7,493 nt of DNA from NCBI GenBank assembly GCA_031276055.1, contig JAISNW010000194.1:1-7493 (forward strand), read 5' to 3'. A model generated the notes under the pieces. The model was not told the origin of the DNA. It did not search any database and was given only the letters and a program-made list of their open reading frames with translations. Made by a program: the position numbers and the translations under genes. The stretch is from Deferribacteraceae bacterium. Its GTDB lineage: Bacteria > Chrysiogenota > Deferribacteres > Deferribacterales > JAISNW01. How positions within the stretch are numbered: position 1 is the stretch's first letter; every line of letters starts with the position of its first letter. Below are positions 1 through 7,055 of this stretch, one piece after another.

Positions 1-339
1 TCCGTTATAGTAGAAAGGTGTTGTAAAGTTCCCTTTGCGGTCAAAGAGCTTTGCGCACCCTAACATTTCGGCGTTGCAGTAAAAACAGTCATTAATTGTA
101 TATAACTCATCCCCTGGAAGACATTTAATCTGCTTTATCAGCTTAATGTTGTTATAACGGATTAAAACGTATTCACCCTTTTTGTAGGTATGTTGTATGC
201 GCTTGCTAATCCAAATGGTGTAAGGAAGGCTCTTATCGGTTGATATTTTTACTGTGCATACGGCAGTTATAAATAACACCAAAGCCAGCGAGAGGGCAAT
301 TTTAGCGATTAAGCCTTTGTTTAATCTTATCGGTAACAT
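1..339 (-). CDS. traF: S26-family signal peptidase of conjugative transfer systems (TraF/TrhF type), partial
   Basis: Only the first 113 residues lie in the window; the gene continues past base 1. It should be a membrane-bound serine/lysine peptidase that matures pilin or other secreted T4SS components. A membrane anchor spans about residues 10-28. The catalytic serine is probably Ser37 in the motif SLPY, and the general base Lys69 in LIKQIKCLPGDEL, which matches the box around the catalytic lysine in S26 peptidases. The glycine usually found two residues after SxP is absent (SLPYTIWI). The ATG at 339-337 was chosen because GGAGGGG lies just upstream at proper spacing. This start overlaps the end of trbI by 38 bases, so the two are probably translationally coupled. 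A paired cysteine motif (CFYC, about 85-88) follows. Family call is fairly sure; the exact substrate is unknown. Confidence 0.75.
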   Translation of the reverse strand, partial: MLPIRLNKGLIAKIALSLALVLFITAVCTVKISTDKSLPYTIWISKRIQHTYKKGEYVLIRYNNIKLIKQIKCLPGDELYTINDCFYCNAEMLGCAKLFDRKGNFTTPFYYNG

Positions 340-631
340 CTTCCCCTCCGGTTAGAACAGATTGTGATATAAGGATAATGCCGCCCTCTCCCTTTAGAGC
401 AGCGTCAAGTGATGTAATGAACTCCGCTGTGAGCCTCACCATCTCCTCGTTTGTGAGTTTCCCCTGTTCGTAGCGGTAATTAAGCAGGAGTTTGTAGTCA
501 TCAATAACGGAATTTACATCCACAACCTTAACATTTAATCGGCTTTCGGCTATTTCATATTTGACATACCATACATTTAAGGTGCAGAGCGTCATCAGTA
601 TAAGTAGAGTTGACAAGGCTTTAATCAGCAT
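302..631 (-). CDS. trbI: F-type conjugative transfer protein TrbI
   Basis: This 109-residue inner-membrane protein matches the F-type TrbI family, which influences pilus outgrowth and retraction. It has one N-terminal membrane helix (about residues 4-23) and a periplasmic domain. The C-terminal part carries the family pattern recalled from F TrbI: a Leu-Thr/Ser-rich helix (LTNEEMVRLTAEFITSLDAA), then GIILISQSVLTGG and a terminal DVTDKIKQRLNR resembling DISREIQREIARRW. Length is near the F protein (about 128). The ATG at 631-629 is preceded by a very strong GGGAGGGAGG ribosome site and overlaps the traC stop by 7 bases. The position directly after traC is the same as in the F transfer operon, which supports the call. 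Confidence 0.82.
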   Translation of the reverse strand: MLIKALSTLLILMTLCTLNVWYVKYEIAESRLNVKVVDVNSVIDDYKLLLNYRYEQGKLTNEEMVRLTAEFITSLDAALKGEGGIILISQSVLTGGEDVTDKIKQRLNR

Positions 632-3080
632 TTTTCCCTCCCTCCCGCCGCTCGTTTAACCGCTTCCACATAGCTTAAACCGCTTTCAACAAGTTGCTCT
701 ATCTGCATACGTATCTCTTTGCCTGTGAAGAAAAGAGCCTTTAAAAGCTCCGGTAGGTAAAGCCGCAGTTTGACATTGCCGCGCCCGCTCATAATCATAA
801 GTTCCGAATAAACTCCGGAGAGGGGCAGAACACTGTCAAGCATTTCATTATAGTAAGCGCTGAGGTCAAAGAGGTTGGATTGTTTAATGCGTTGCCTAGA
901 AACAGGGGTTTGGAACATAAAAATTTTATAGTTGGAGTTATATACTATTGTCCGTCCTGCTTTTGATGTGTGCTGACCGTCATATAGGTCTTCAAAGCCT
1001 TGTGTGCCTATAATCATAGATGCGCCGCTCTTTCTAAAACGTCTGTAGGCTTGGTCAACAAAAAGGTCAATCTTTGGATTGCCTAAGAATTTGTGCGCTT
1101 CGTCCATTATAACGATATGCCGGACTGATTCACGTTCGTTTATGTAGATGTGTTTTGATATGTGAAACGTTAGGATCATAATAACAGGGTCGCGAAGTTC
1201 CGTGATATTCTCCATTTTACCATTTTCCAACACGACCAGCTTAGAATGAAAGTCAATCTCGGAATTGCCATTGAATAAGGCGCTAAATGCACCCGTTGAG
1301 CTATAGGGAGCTATGGTTTTAATAAAGTCAGATATTCTGGCATCCCTTTCATTCTCGGCGTTATTAAGCTCTTCCAGCTCTGATATGATAGTGTCAACAC
1401 AGGATGAGTTCCCATATTTTTTCCAAGAATTTGTTAAAGCGGTGTTAAGCGAGCTTTTAATTAACTTTTCAAGTTGATTTGACATCTGGAGGTCTAACGG
1501 CGCTCCCATCATATAATACCAGTCCGCAAGGAAGGGCTGAAATTCTGTAAACATGGCATCGTCTAAAATATCAGACCATGGGTTTAGGCATATCGGCTTT
1601 TCTGGGTCTATCTCTATATATTCTCCCTCAAATGCCCCGCAGAACCGTTTATAAGAACCTCCTATATCTATTATAAAGATGCGGGTATTGGAGAGCAAAT
1701 AATTAAGGGCAATATATTCCATGAGAACGGATTTCCCCGCTCCAGTTGTGCCTATAATAAAGGCGTTATATCCCCCCGCCTCATCGATGAATAGATCAAA
1801 GCCGTGCAACTGCCCTCGAGGTGTTACAAATAGGGCTTCGGGGTGTTCATGACCGCTATTGTCGGCGCTGATAGGTGATAAGTTAATGGTTGAATCTAAG
1901 AATACTGTAAGCCCCCGCTTTAGGTCTGCCGCCATCATGTAATCGTAATTAAGGGGGAGCATGGATAAAAGAACGCCGTGATTTATGATTAAATCCTCTT
2001 CCACACGGAACATAAATGTTTGAAAGTAGCTCTTTATCTGCCCCGCCATAGAGTTTAGCTTATCCAGAGAATCTGCAAATATAAAAATAGAGAGATTAAC
2101 TAGATAAAGCTGCTCTCCCTTAGCGAGTTTGGCATTCCCATATCCTAAATCATCCTGCTTAAACCTCAACTTAGGGAAGAGTATCCCCGATAACTTTTGG
2201 TTTAGGATTATCTGCGCTTTGGTTTTAACCTTGTTATGTTCGGGTTTGTTGCATTTGGTTACATTTAGGGTTATAAGCATCGGCGTATCAATGGAGAGCC
2301 CTCCATGAACTTTGCCTGTGTATAAGTCTGACAGATAAAGCTCCCAATCTGTGGGGTAATCTTTAATAGATAAGCTCTTGCCATACATGCCGTCTATCAC
2401 GATATATCTGTCTGCAACTTCCACTGCGGCGTCATTTGATTGACAGGCGTAATTCATCATAGCTGAACCATCCCATTTAGGGAGGTTTGTATGGTCGTGG
2501 TTAAGGTTGATAATAGTATACACCAGTCCGATAAGCTCATCGGGATCGCAATTTGAGGGATAGAGTTTCGCAACTTTTAGAGCGCCTTCTATCCTTGTGT
2601 AGTTATCTCTAAGAGTATTGTATCTATTCCTATATTCCTCAAGCTGATTGTTGCGGTTGAAAGAAAAGATAGTCTGCGGGTTATCTTTCCCCCCTAACTT
2701 TATGGATATATAAAGGCAGTAGTTTTTTGTCTTTATATCGCTTTTATTGGAAAAAAGTTTTCCATATCCGTTATTATTTCTGAATATAAGCCGGAGTTTA
2801 CCGCTTTTTGAGCCTTCCAGTCCGCAATTATATCGGTTACATTAGGGTTTGCCCACATTATGATCTGCACGTGGGCGTCTTCGGGGAGAATGGAATACAT
2901 GGATGTGAGACCGGAGGTTACTTCGTTTACTCCGTGCTGGGGAAAACAGCGGAATATTATTCCGCACCCGCCGTCTGAAAGGCTGTATATCCTATCCTCA
3001 ACGCTGTAGTCATGGTATGGCAGATATTCTGAAAATATTTCTCTCTCGTAGAGCGCTCTGTATTGTTCGGGATTTACCAT
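625..3080 (-). CDS. traC: TraC conjugative T4SS ATPase, interrupted by an apparent -1 frameshift
   Basis: TraC is the cytoplasmic VirB4-like ATPase that drives pilus assembly in F-type systems. Two frames together encode about 818 residues (F TraC is about 875). The first, 3080-2733, gives the N-terminus, including LPYHDYSVEDRIY, which resembles the LPYRDYNQESGLF box of F TraC. The second frame continues from the T-run at 2751-2756 to the stop at 625. Its apparent GTG start at 2523 is not the real beginning: the frame is open upstream and encodes TraC-like sequence (KNYCLYISIKLGG). Walker A GTTGAGKS is at 1752-1729 (about residues 444-451 of the joined protein), and Walker B is HIVIMDEAH (about 655-663). 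IGTQGF about 30 residues later fits the usual sensor region. The start is 9 bases after traV, with AGAGG upstream. If the shift is real and not bypassed, no full-length ATPase would be made. Confidence 0.88.
2749..2757 (-). other. Frame-junction site in traC (six-T homopolymer)
   Basis: On the coding strand the sequence reads GAA AAC TTT TTT CCA in the upstream frame, which stops 6 codons later at TAA (2735-2733). Reading one base back (TTT TTT TCC AAT AAA AGC) enters the frame that runs to 625. One extra T in the run would restore a single frame giving ENFFSNKSDIK. The downstream frame is closed further upstream by a stop at 2844-2842, so the junction must lie between about 2842 and 2733, and the T-run is the most natural place. 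The heptamer C TTT TTT is not a perfect X XXY YYZ slip site, and no clear downstream hairpin is visible. Confidence 0.75.
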
Positions 3081-3089
3081 AGGTTGCCT

Positions 3090-3515
3090 CTATTTTAATG
3101 GAGTAAGTGTATTGGAGGCGGTGCGGGATTCTTTTAGGTAATCGCCTAATATCCACTGCCCCTCGTCAACTGTGATAAAGCTGTATTTCCATGTATGTAA
3201 AACGTTGTTGTCGTCTGTATAGGGAAGTATAAGCACACGGAGGACTTTCTCGGGAGTTTTAAGGGGTGATAACGGTTTGCGGATAATATTTGCTAGGCGC
3301 TCATCCCGCTCCTTCTGAACAGCGGGCTTTTCCCTTTCAAGAATATTCCTAGTGCGCTCTTTGATGAGGGTGATCTTTTGGTCATTGGTGAACTTATCGT
3401 TACTTAGTATCTCCTCTATCGTCTTATCCTCCAGCGGAACGATAACTCGGACGTCTTTGTCGGAGCAGGATAATAGGGTAAATGTAAACGCAATTACGAT
3501 TATTAAATATTTCAT
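3090..3515 (-). CDS. traV: TraV-like outer-membrane lipoprotein of the F-type T4SS
   Basis: The protein (141 residues) starts with a lipoprotein signal: a short charged start, a hydrophobic stretch and the lipobox LLSC, with Cys17 as the predicted lipidated residue followed by Ser, which favours outer-membrane sorting. A charged helical middle (about 45-85) leads to a C-terminal block, LRVLILPYTDDNNVLH, that resembles the ALWIAPYIDNQDVYH block of F TraV. TraV joins TraK and TraB in the outer-membrane core of the transfer channel. The ATG at 3515-3513 has AAGGAG about 7 bases upstream. It is the first gene of the leftward operon, immediately before traC, the same order as traV-traC in F. The match rests on the C-terminal block, lipobox, size and position. 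Confidence 0.72.
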   Translation of the reverse strand: MKYLIIVIAFTFTLLSCSDKDVRVIVPLEDKTIEEILSNDKFTNDQKITLIKERTRNILEREKPAVQKERDERLANIIRKPLSPLKTPEKVLRVLILPYTDDNNVLHTWKYSFITVDEGQWILGDYLKESRTASNTLTPLK

Positions 3516-3538
3516 TACGATCTCCTTGTTCTACTAGG

Positions 3539-3595
3539 GTATATGAACGGAGGTTAAGTATACGTTAAGAGCTTGCTTAACTAGAACTCATATAC
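3539..3595. promoter_or_regulatory. Nested dyad in the divergent intergenic region, probable operator
   Basis: Between traV (leftward) and the 3619 gene (rightward) two inverted pairs share one centre, at 3567. The outer arms are GTATATGA (3539-3546) and TCATATAC (3588-3595). The inner arms are GTTAAG (3553-3558) and CTTAAC (3576-3581). A third GTTAAG lies at 3564-3569, 11 bases from the first, about one helical turn. A leftward -10-like TATACT (complement of 3557-3562) lies inside the dyad, though no good -35 accompanies it. The layout suits a repressor or activator controlling both operons; the binding protein is not in the window. Confidence 0.55.
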
Positions 3596-3618
3596 GGTAT
3601 TGATTGGAGGTAATGGCA

Positions 3619-3840
3619 ATGGAGAAATTTGATCCGATGCATCTTTTGGGGGTGGAGCGTTATAATTCGCTTATAGCATTTATAACCAACGCTCTTACAA
3701 ATGGAATACTTGCGAGGGTATTATCGGCGGCGCTTTTGATCTTGGCTCTATGGTTTGTGTGGAGACGGAAACAGGTGCCGATGGGGATGGTTTTAATAGC
3801 CTTGTCGGTGGGATTTGTATTTATCGGCATGGTTTTATAA
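3619..3840 (+). CDS. Small two-helix membrane protein, possibly pilin-like (TraA/VirB2-type topology)
   Basis: The 73-residue product has an amphipathic N-terminal third and two hydrophobic helices (about 31-48 and 53-72) separated by the short basic loop WRRKQVP. This helix-basic loop-helix pattern ending at the C-terminus resembles mature F pilin (TraA) and VirB2-type pilins, but there is no clear cleavable signal peptide and no sequence match was recognised. The ATG at 3619 was chosen over the in-frame ATG at 3613 and TTG at 3604 because GGAGG (3606-3610) sits 8 bases before it, while the other two are too close or overlap it. It is the first gene of a rightward three-gene operon, divergent from traV. 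A pilin or small channel accessory is plausible; function is unproven. Confidence 0.65.
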   Translation: MEKFDPMHLLGVERYNSLIAFITNALTNGILARVLSAALLILALWFVWRRKQVPMGMVLIALSVGFVFIGMVL

Positions 3841-3850
3841 GGGGTATTAT

Positions 3851-4549
3851 ATGGCGGGTGAAAGTGTAGTAATTGCAAACGGCGGCGCAAGGCAGAAAAA
3901 TAAGTGTCTTATTGACGCTATCAGTGAGATGCAGCAGATGAGTGCAGGAGAGGCTATGCGTGCGGAGATGCCCAAAGACTTTTTCACTTGGAGTATGCAG
4001 ATAGAGTATTTTTCTATAGGGTTAAAAGCGTTTTTGGCGGGTGCGGTGATAATCGCCCTTTTACTCCCAATCTCTATAGCCGCCTCTATGGGTCTTATCC
4101 CTATATTCGGCTACCGCGCCAATATATATGATAAAATATATATGTTTATCCTAACCTTTGGGGTATACGGCGGAGGGTTGTTTATCCTTGTATCGTGTGG
4201 GAAATATGTTAAGGGTGAATATACCCGCTCTATCGCAAGGGCTTTATTCTCCGGTGCGGCCACGGCGGCAATCTTTAAGGGAGCAGTATTGTTTGTGCTG
4301 TATCAGTTGGCGCAGACTCTTATAAGCCCAGAAAGAGTTGTAAAAGTGGTGGATTACCTTACCCTGCCGACAAATAATACCGTATATTATATGCTGCTTG
4401 GCAACTATAAACAGATTTTCCGCATATCCTCAACGATAATCATAATATTCGCTGCGGCAAGCATCATAGCGATAACCGTTTCATATATTATAGCGATTAG
4501 GAAACTAAGTAAGATTCAAGATATAAATGACAGATATATTAAAACATAG
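3851..4549 (+). CDS. Four-helix inner-membrane protein of unknown function
   Basis: The family was not recognised. The 232-residue protein has a cytoplasmic-looking N-terminal segment of about 58 residues, then four predicted membrane helices at about 59-82, 98-116, 134-156 and 191-215, and a short basic tail (IRKLSKIQDINDRYIKT). A soluble loop of about 35 residues separates helices 3 and 4. The ATG at 3851 follows the previous stop by 10 bases and has AGGGG upstream, so it is probably co-transcribed with the 3619 gene. It is too long for TraL and has no visible enzyme motif. Location beside T4SS genes suggests a conjugation-linked membrane role such as channel accessory or exclusion protein, which is inference from context only. 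Confidence 0.7.
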   Translation: MAGESVVIANGGARQKNKCLIDAISEMQQMSAGEAMRAEMPKDFFTWSMQIEYFSIGLKAFLAGAVIIALLLPISIAASMGLIPIFGYRANIYDKIYMFILTFGVYGGGLFILVSCGKYVKGEYTRSIARALFSGAATAAIFKGAVLFVLYQLAQTLISPERVVKVVDYLTLPTNNTVYYMLLGNYKQIFRISSTIIIIFAAASIIAITVSYIIAIRKLSKIQDINDRYIKT

Positions 4550-4558
4550 GAGTATTTT

Positions 4559-4909
4559 ATGGCTAGAGAGAAGAAGTCTTTTGAGGAGAGAATGGCTGAA
4601 CGTTTGGAAAAAGCGAGCAAGCCGGGTTCGGTGGTGCTTGCACTGCAATCGTTTGACACGAGATTGACTGTTAATATGTTAAATCAGATTGACCGTCAGT
4701 TCAGGGTATCAAGGGATAGGCTTTTTCAAGAGGGCTACGAGGTGGATAAGATTCAACCTTTCTTTAGGAAGAGGCAGGAAATTGAAAGGCAGGTTAATGA
4801 GTTTGCCAAAGAGTTTTCTGCAGTAGTGCATCTGCGCTACTTTGATCCCATGAAGTCAAGAGAAGATGAGAGCGAAACAGCGCCGCAAACGACAAAAGCT
4901 AAGGGGTAG
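4559..4909 (+). CDS. Small basic, charged helical protein of unknown function
   Basis: A 116-residue soluble protein with no signal peptide or membrane segment. The N-terminus (EKKSFEERMAERLEKASK) and the middle (FRKRQEIERQVNEFAKEF) are highly charged and likely helical or coiled-coil; the tail (SETAPQTTKAKG) is polar and probably disordered. No known family was recognised. AGGAG at 4548-4552 gives a well-placed ribosome site, and the upstream stop TAG (4547-4549) overlaps it, so translation is tightly linked to the preceding membrane protein. It is the last gene of the operon, followed within a few bases by a strong terminator. Its close coupling to a membrane protein makes a cytosolic partner a reasonable guess, no more. 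Confidence 0.68.
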   Translation: MAREKKSFEERMAERLEKASKPGSVVLALQSFDTRLTVNMLNQIDRQFRVSRDRLFQEGYEVDKIQPFFRKRQEIERQVNEFAKEFSAVVHLRYFDPMKSREDESETAPQTTKAKG

Positions 4910-4914
4910 TGTTT

Positions 4915-4935
4915 AGGGGGGTAACCCCCTTTTTT
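4915..4935 (+). terminator. Intrinsic terminator of the rightward operon
   Basis: The RNA would fold as an A-GGGGG / CCCCC-U stem capped by GUAA, a GNRA tetraloop, followed by a run of U (4930-4935). It starts 6 bases after the stop of the 4559 gene. The opposite strand lacks a T-tract on its 3' side, so it should act only rightward, insulating the operon from the convergent genes beyond 4966. Confidence 0.9.
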
Positions 4936-4965
4936 AGTGCTCGCAACCTCGGTTGATAAGTGAAT

Positions 4966-5427
4966 TTATGTTTCTTGTCGTCTTTCGGATTTATTGATTT
5001 CACGCTCTGCTCTTGATAAATGGAAAAAACCAAAAACCAAAGGGAATATAAGAAGCAAAGCATATAGAAATAAAAACTGACACAAAAAAAAATATTGACC
5101 TAATGTTTTACAAACGTAATTAACAAATAGTGCTAATCCCTGAATAATGATAAAATGTGTAAATATTGAGGCTAACCTAGAATCAGTATCATACTTACAT
5201 ATCGTAGAATTAAGATACAGCGCAAAACCAGCTATTGAAAACCCTAATAAAGATGAGATAATGCTTATATCTTGAAATATATAAATAGGCTTTGGTAAAA
5301 CGATAGTCCCTAAAACAGCTATCCAAAAATATATAGAACCTACTATTGATCCCAAGCCTCCATAGGCTTGCCAATACTCGCGCCAAGATAAAATATGATC
5401 CCTAAAATCGTTAAGAACACGTCTCAT
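4966..5427 (-). CDS. Four-helix membrane protein paired with the DUF4747-like gene
   Basis: A 153-residue integral membrane protein with predicted helices at about 25-44, 54-73, 88-107 and 112-136, a basic N-terminal stretch and a highly charged C-terminal tail (SRAEREINKSERRQET). The second helix, SSLLGFSIAGFALYL, is glycine-rich. No named family was recognised. Its ATG (5427-5425) overlaps the upstream stop TGA by 4 bases (ATGA), so it is almost certainly translated from the same message as the DUF4747-like gene. A soluble protein coupled to a small four-helix membrane protein recalls sensor/effector pairs of defence systems, but this is inference. The gene is AT-rich (one hand-counted line, 5041-5100, is about 27% GC) compared with the neighbouring transfer genes. 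It converges on the rightward operon, and no terminator of its own is visible. Confidence 0.72.
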   Translation of the reverse strand: MRRVLNDFRDHILSWREYWQAYGGLGSIVGSIYFWIAVLGTIVLPKPIYIFQDISIISSLLGFSIAGFALYLNSTICKYDTDSRLASIFTHFIIIQGLALFVNYVCKTLGQYFFLCQFLFLYALLLIFPLVFGFFHLSRAEREINKSERRQET

Positions 5428-6267
5428 TTTAATCTGTTAACAATCTTAAGTAGAAATTCCTTAGCAGTTAGTAAAAAAGAACCTAGTGTAATTTCTACCT
5501 TTTCTGTCAATGGTTTATTCATGGTAGAAATTGTTTTCTTTTTGTTGTCTAGCATTTTCCCTGTAGCAGTAGTAGAACCATAGGATGCAGATAAGTCTAT
5601 CCAGTCAATAGTATCATCGTCAAGCACAATGCCTGTTTTTGGAATAGATGTGTATTGAAAGGATGTTTTGTGAATATTTCTATTCTTAGTATCTTCTATT
5701 TTTTTCATAATTGTTTCACGAAAGCTATCTCCATTGGGTAGGCTAACTTGAATGTTCAATTTCTCTATTGAACGCAATCCTTTGATTAATTCTATTGTTT
5801 CACGAACCTGCTCCAAAATAAGTGTAACAGTATCACTAAAGTTGATATTATTAACTAGTCCCTGAATTAATTTTAACATTGCATTTGGTCTTATCTTTGT
5901 CTCAAATATCAGCCTATGTTCTTGAGGGAAAAAAGCAAAAGGATGCTCCTTGTAATCTGGCTTTATGTTCTTATCCAGTTGTGGAATCGGTTTCCCAGTT
6001 TCATCAAGTAGAGGCTCTTTTTTTTCCAAATCAAAAAAGGGGGAATTAGGATCTATGTCCGTGTAGGTTATTATTTCACCTTCATAACCTCCTTCAACTT
6101 CATTGAAATTACTTTTAAATCCGCCAGAATGCCTTTGATGGTATGTAGTAAAAAAGCCAGCTGAAACAAGTGCATTAAATAAATCCTTGTATTTTTGAGG
6201 AGTCGGGTTCGGAAATATCGTAATATTTATGCAAGCAAGTTCTATGACCTTAATCCTATTTTGTCAT
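5424..6267 (-). CDS. DUF4747-like protein with an unresolved start
   Basis: The open frame runs from 6263 to the stop at 5424. It encodes about 280 residues, longer than the 201 obtained from the TTG at 6029. The upstream 79 codons are clearly coding: KVIELACINITIFP, then YKDLFNALVSAGFF, then GGYEGEIITYTDID and SPFFDLE. With HPFAFFPQEHRLIFET and a later LNIQVSLPNGDSF these resemble DUF4747 proteins, whose function I do not know. No ATG, GTG or TTG lies in frame before 6029. An ATG at 6267-6265 would join the frame if the run of four A (6262-6259) were three, giving MTNRIKVIELA. Otherwise an ATT near 6254 would have to serve. The membrane-protein gene follows with a 4-base overlap. Probably a soluble cytoplasmic protein; the family call is from memory of its conserved blocks. 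Confidence 0.68.
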
Positions 6268-6305
6268 TTTTACACCGCCCATTCGATTATGATAACACTC
6301 TCAAT

Positions 6306-6311
6306 ATTATA
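6306..6311 (-). promoter_or_regulatory. Possible -10 box for the DUF4747-like operon
   Basis: On the minus strand this is a perfect TATAAT, about 38 bases before the ATG at 6267. No convincing -35 sits 16-18 bases upstream. A near-palindrome AGTCTAGAGT (6312-6321) abuts it and could be a regulator site. The call is a consensus match only. Confidence 0.35.
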
Positions 6312-6344
6312 GTCTAGAGTTTTAAAATAGGCTATATGAAAAAT

Positions 6345-6911
6345 TTATTTTAGCCTCTTCAGCTCATCAAAGGATAAACCAGTATATTGGGCTATCTTTT
6401 CTATAGCTAACCCATCGGCAAACATTGCCCTAGCAGCATCTAACTTGCCTTCAACTCTGCCTTTAAGCTCGCCTTCAGCAATTCCTTCTTCTCTGCCCTC
6501 TTCTCTGCCCTCTTCTCTGCCTATTCTTGCGGCGGTGCTTAGGCGGGCGCGCTCGTCTAATAGAGCCTTCTCTCTTGCCTCCGCTAAAAGACGCAATCCC
6601 TCATTATTGCTCAAATCCTCAAGCAAAGTTACCGCCTGCTCTATTATCGGGCTTAAATTCCTTACCTCTTCAACCTCTGCCACATTTGTTACATTCATAG
6701 TTAAAAACCTCAACCAACCTATTAACTCAGTGTCGTTTAACTTGTATAGCTCTCCCTCTAACTTGGAAAGCTCCACTATTATCAACTCCAGCTTATCTAT
6801 AAATATATTACCGCTCTTCTGATTTTGCAATAAATATCGGTTAATAAAATCCTTCTCCTCTTTCAATAAAGTAAAATCCGCTATCACTATAAGAATCGTA
6901 AGTTTTGCAGT
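6345..6911 (-). pseudogene. 5'-truncated Rpn-family (PD-(D/E)XK nuclease family transposase) remnant
   Basis: The product matches the C-terminal half of Rpn/YhgA-like proteins, recombination-promoting nucleases. It has the IADFTLLKEEKDFINRYLL and FIDKLELIIVELSKL blocks that follow the nuclease core, a W-FL segment (GWLRFL), a charged helix, the repeat GREEGREEGREEG and a closing AIEKIAQYTGLSFDELKRLK. The N-terminal nuclease domain of about 120-130 residues with its catalytic Asp/Glu/Lys residues is missing. The homologous-looking frame (KLTILIVIADF) reaches back only to a TGA at 6914-6912, beyond which the sequence turns AT-rich and leads into the transposase gene. A GTG at 6887 could start a 180-residue product. 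The insertion sequence to the right most likely cut off the 5' end. Nuclease activity is not expected. Confidence 0.78.
6489..6521 (-). repeat. 12-bp tandem repeat inside the Rpn remnant
   Basis: Three near-perfect copies (6489-6500, 6501-6512, 6513-6521, the last partial) of the plus-strand unit TTCTCTGCCCTC encode the GREE repeat of the Rpn C-terminal region. Such EEGREEG repeats are typical of this family and can change copy number by slippage. Confidence 0.85.
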
Positions 6912-6993
6912 TCAAAATTTTTTTATTACATTTGATAATGTTTAATGGCAAGGGTTTTGAGAGAATTTTTTTGTCAAATTATTGATTTTTTTA

Positions 6994-7022
6994 TTGCTAT
7001 ATTTATCTATATTAGATATAAT
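6994..7022 (+). promoter_or_regulatory. Promoter of the IS transposase
   Basis: A perfect -10 TATAAT (7017-7022) lies 17 bases after a -35-like TTGCTA (6994-6999, 4 of 6 matches). It is 33 bases before the ATG and followed by GGAGGG (7045-7050) as ribosome site. Confidence 0.6.
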
Positions 7023-7055
7023 CTCTTATTATTATCTCTAATGTGGAGGGTGAGC

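Noticed and set aside
2733..2760. Programmed -1 frameshifting as the favoured reading of the traC break
   Set aside because: The heptamer C TTT TTT does not fit X XXY YYZ, no stem-loop follows, and a short 115-residue TraC has no known role; kept only as a possibility.
3352..3537. Plus-strand open frame of 61 codons
   Set aside because: Antisense of the traV lipoprotein gene; no ribosome site or recognisable content.
3660..3890. Minus-strand open frame of 76 codons opposite the two membrane genes
   Set aside because: No sensible protein features, and it conflicts with two well-supported plus-strand genes that have ribosome sites.
5395..5583. Plus-strand open frame of 62 codons
   Set aside because: It runs antisense across the overlap of the DUF4747-like and membrane-protein genes, which are better supported.
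6489..6521. CRISPR-like short repeats
   Set aside because: The 12-bp units are directly adjacent with no spacers and encode a known protein repeat.
6445..6822. Plus-strand open frame of 125 codons rich in Ser/Pro
   Set aside because: It is the antisense of the Rpn remnant; its Ser-Leu-Pro repeat is only the reverse reading of the GREE repeat.
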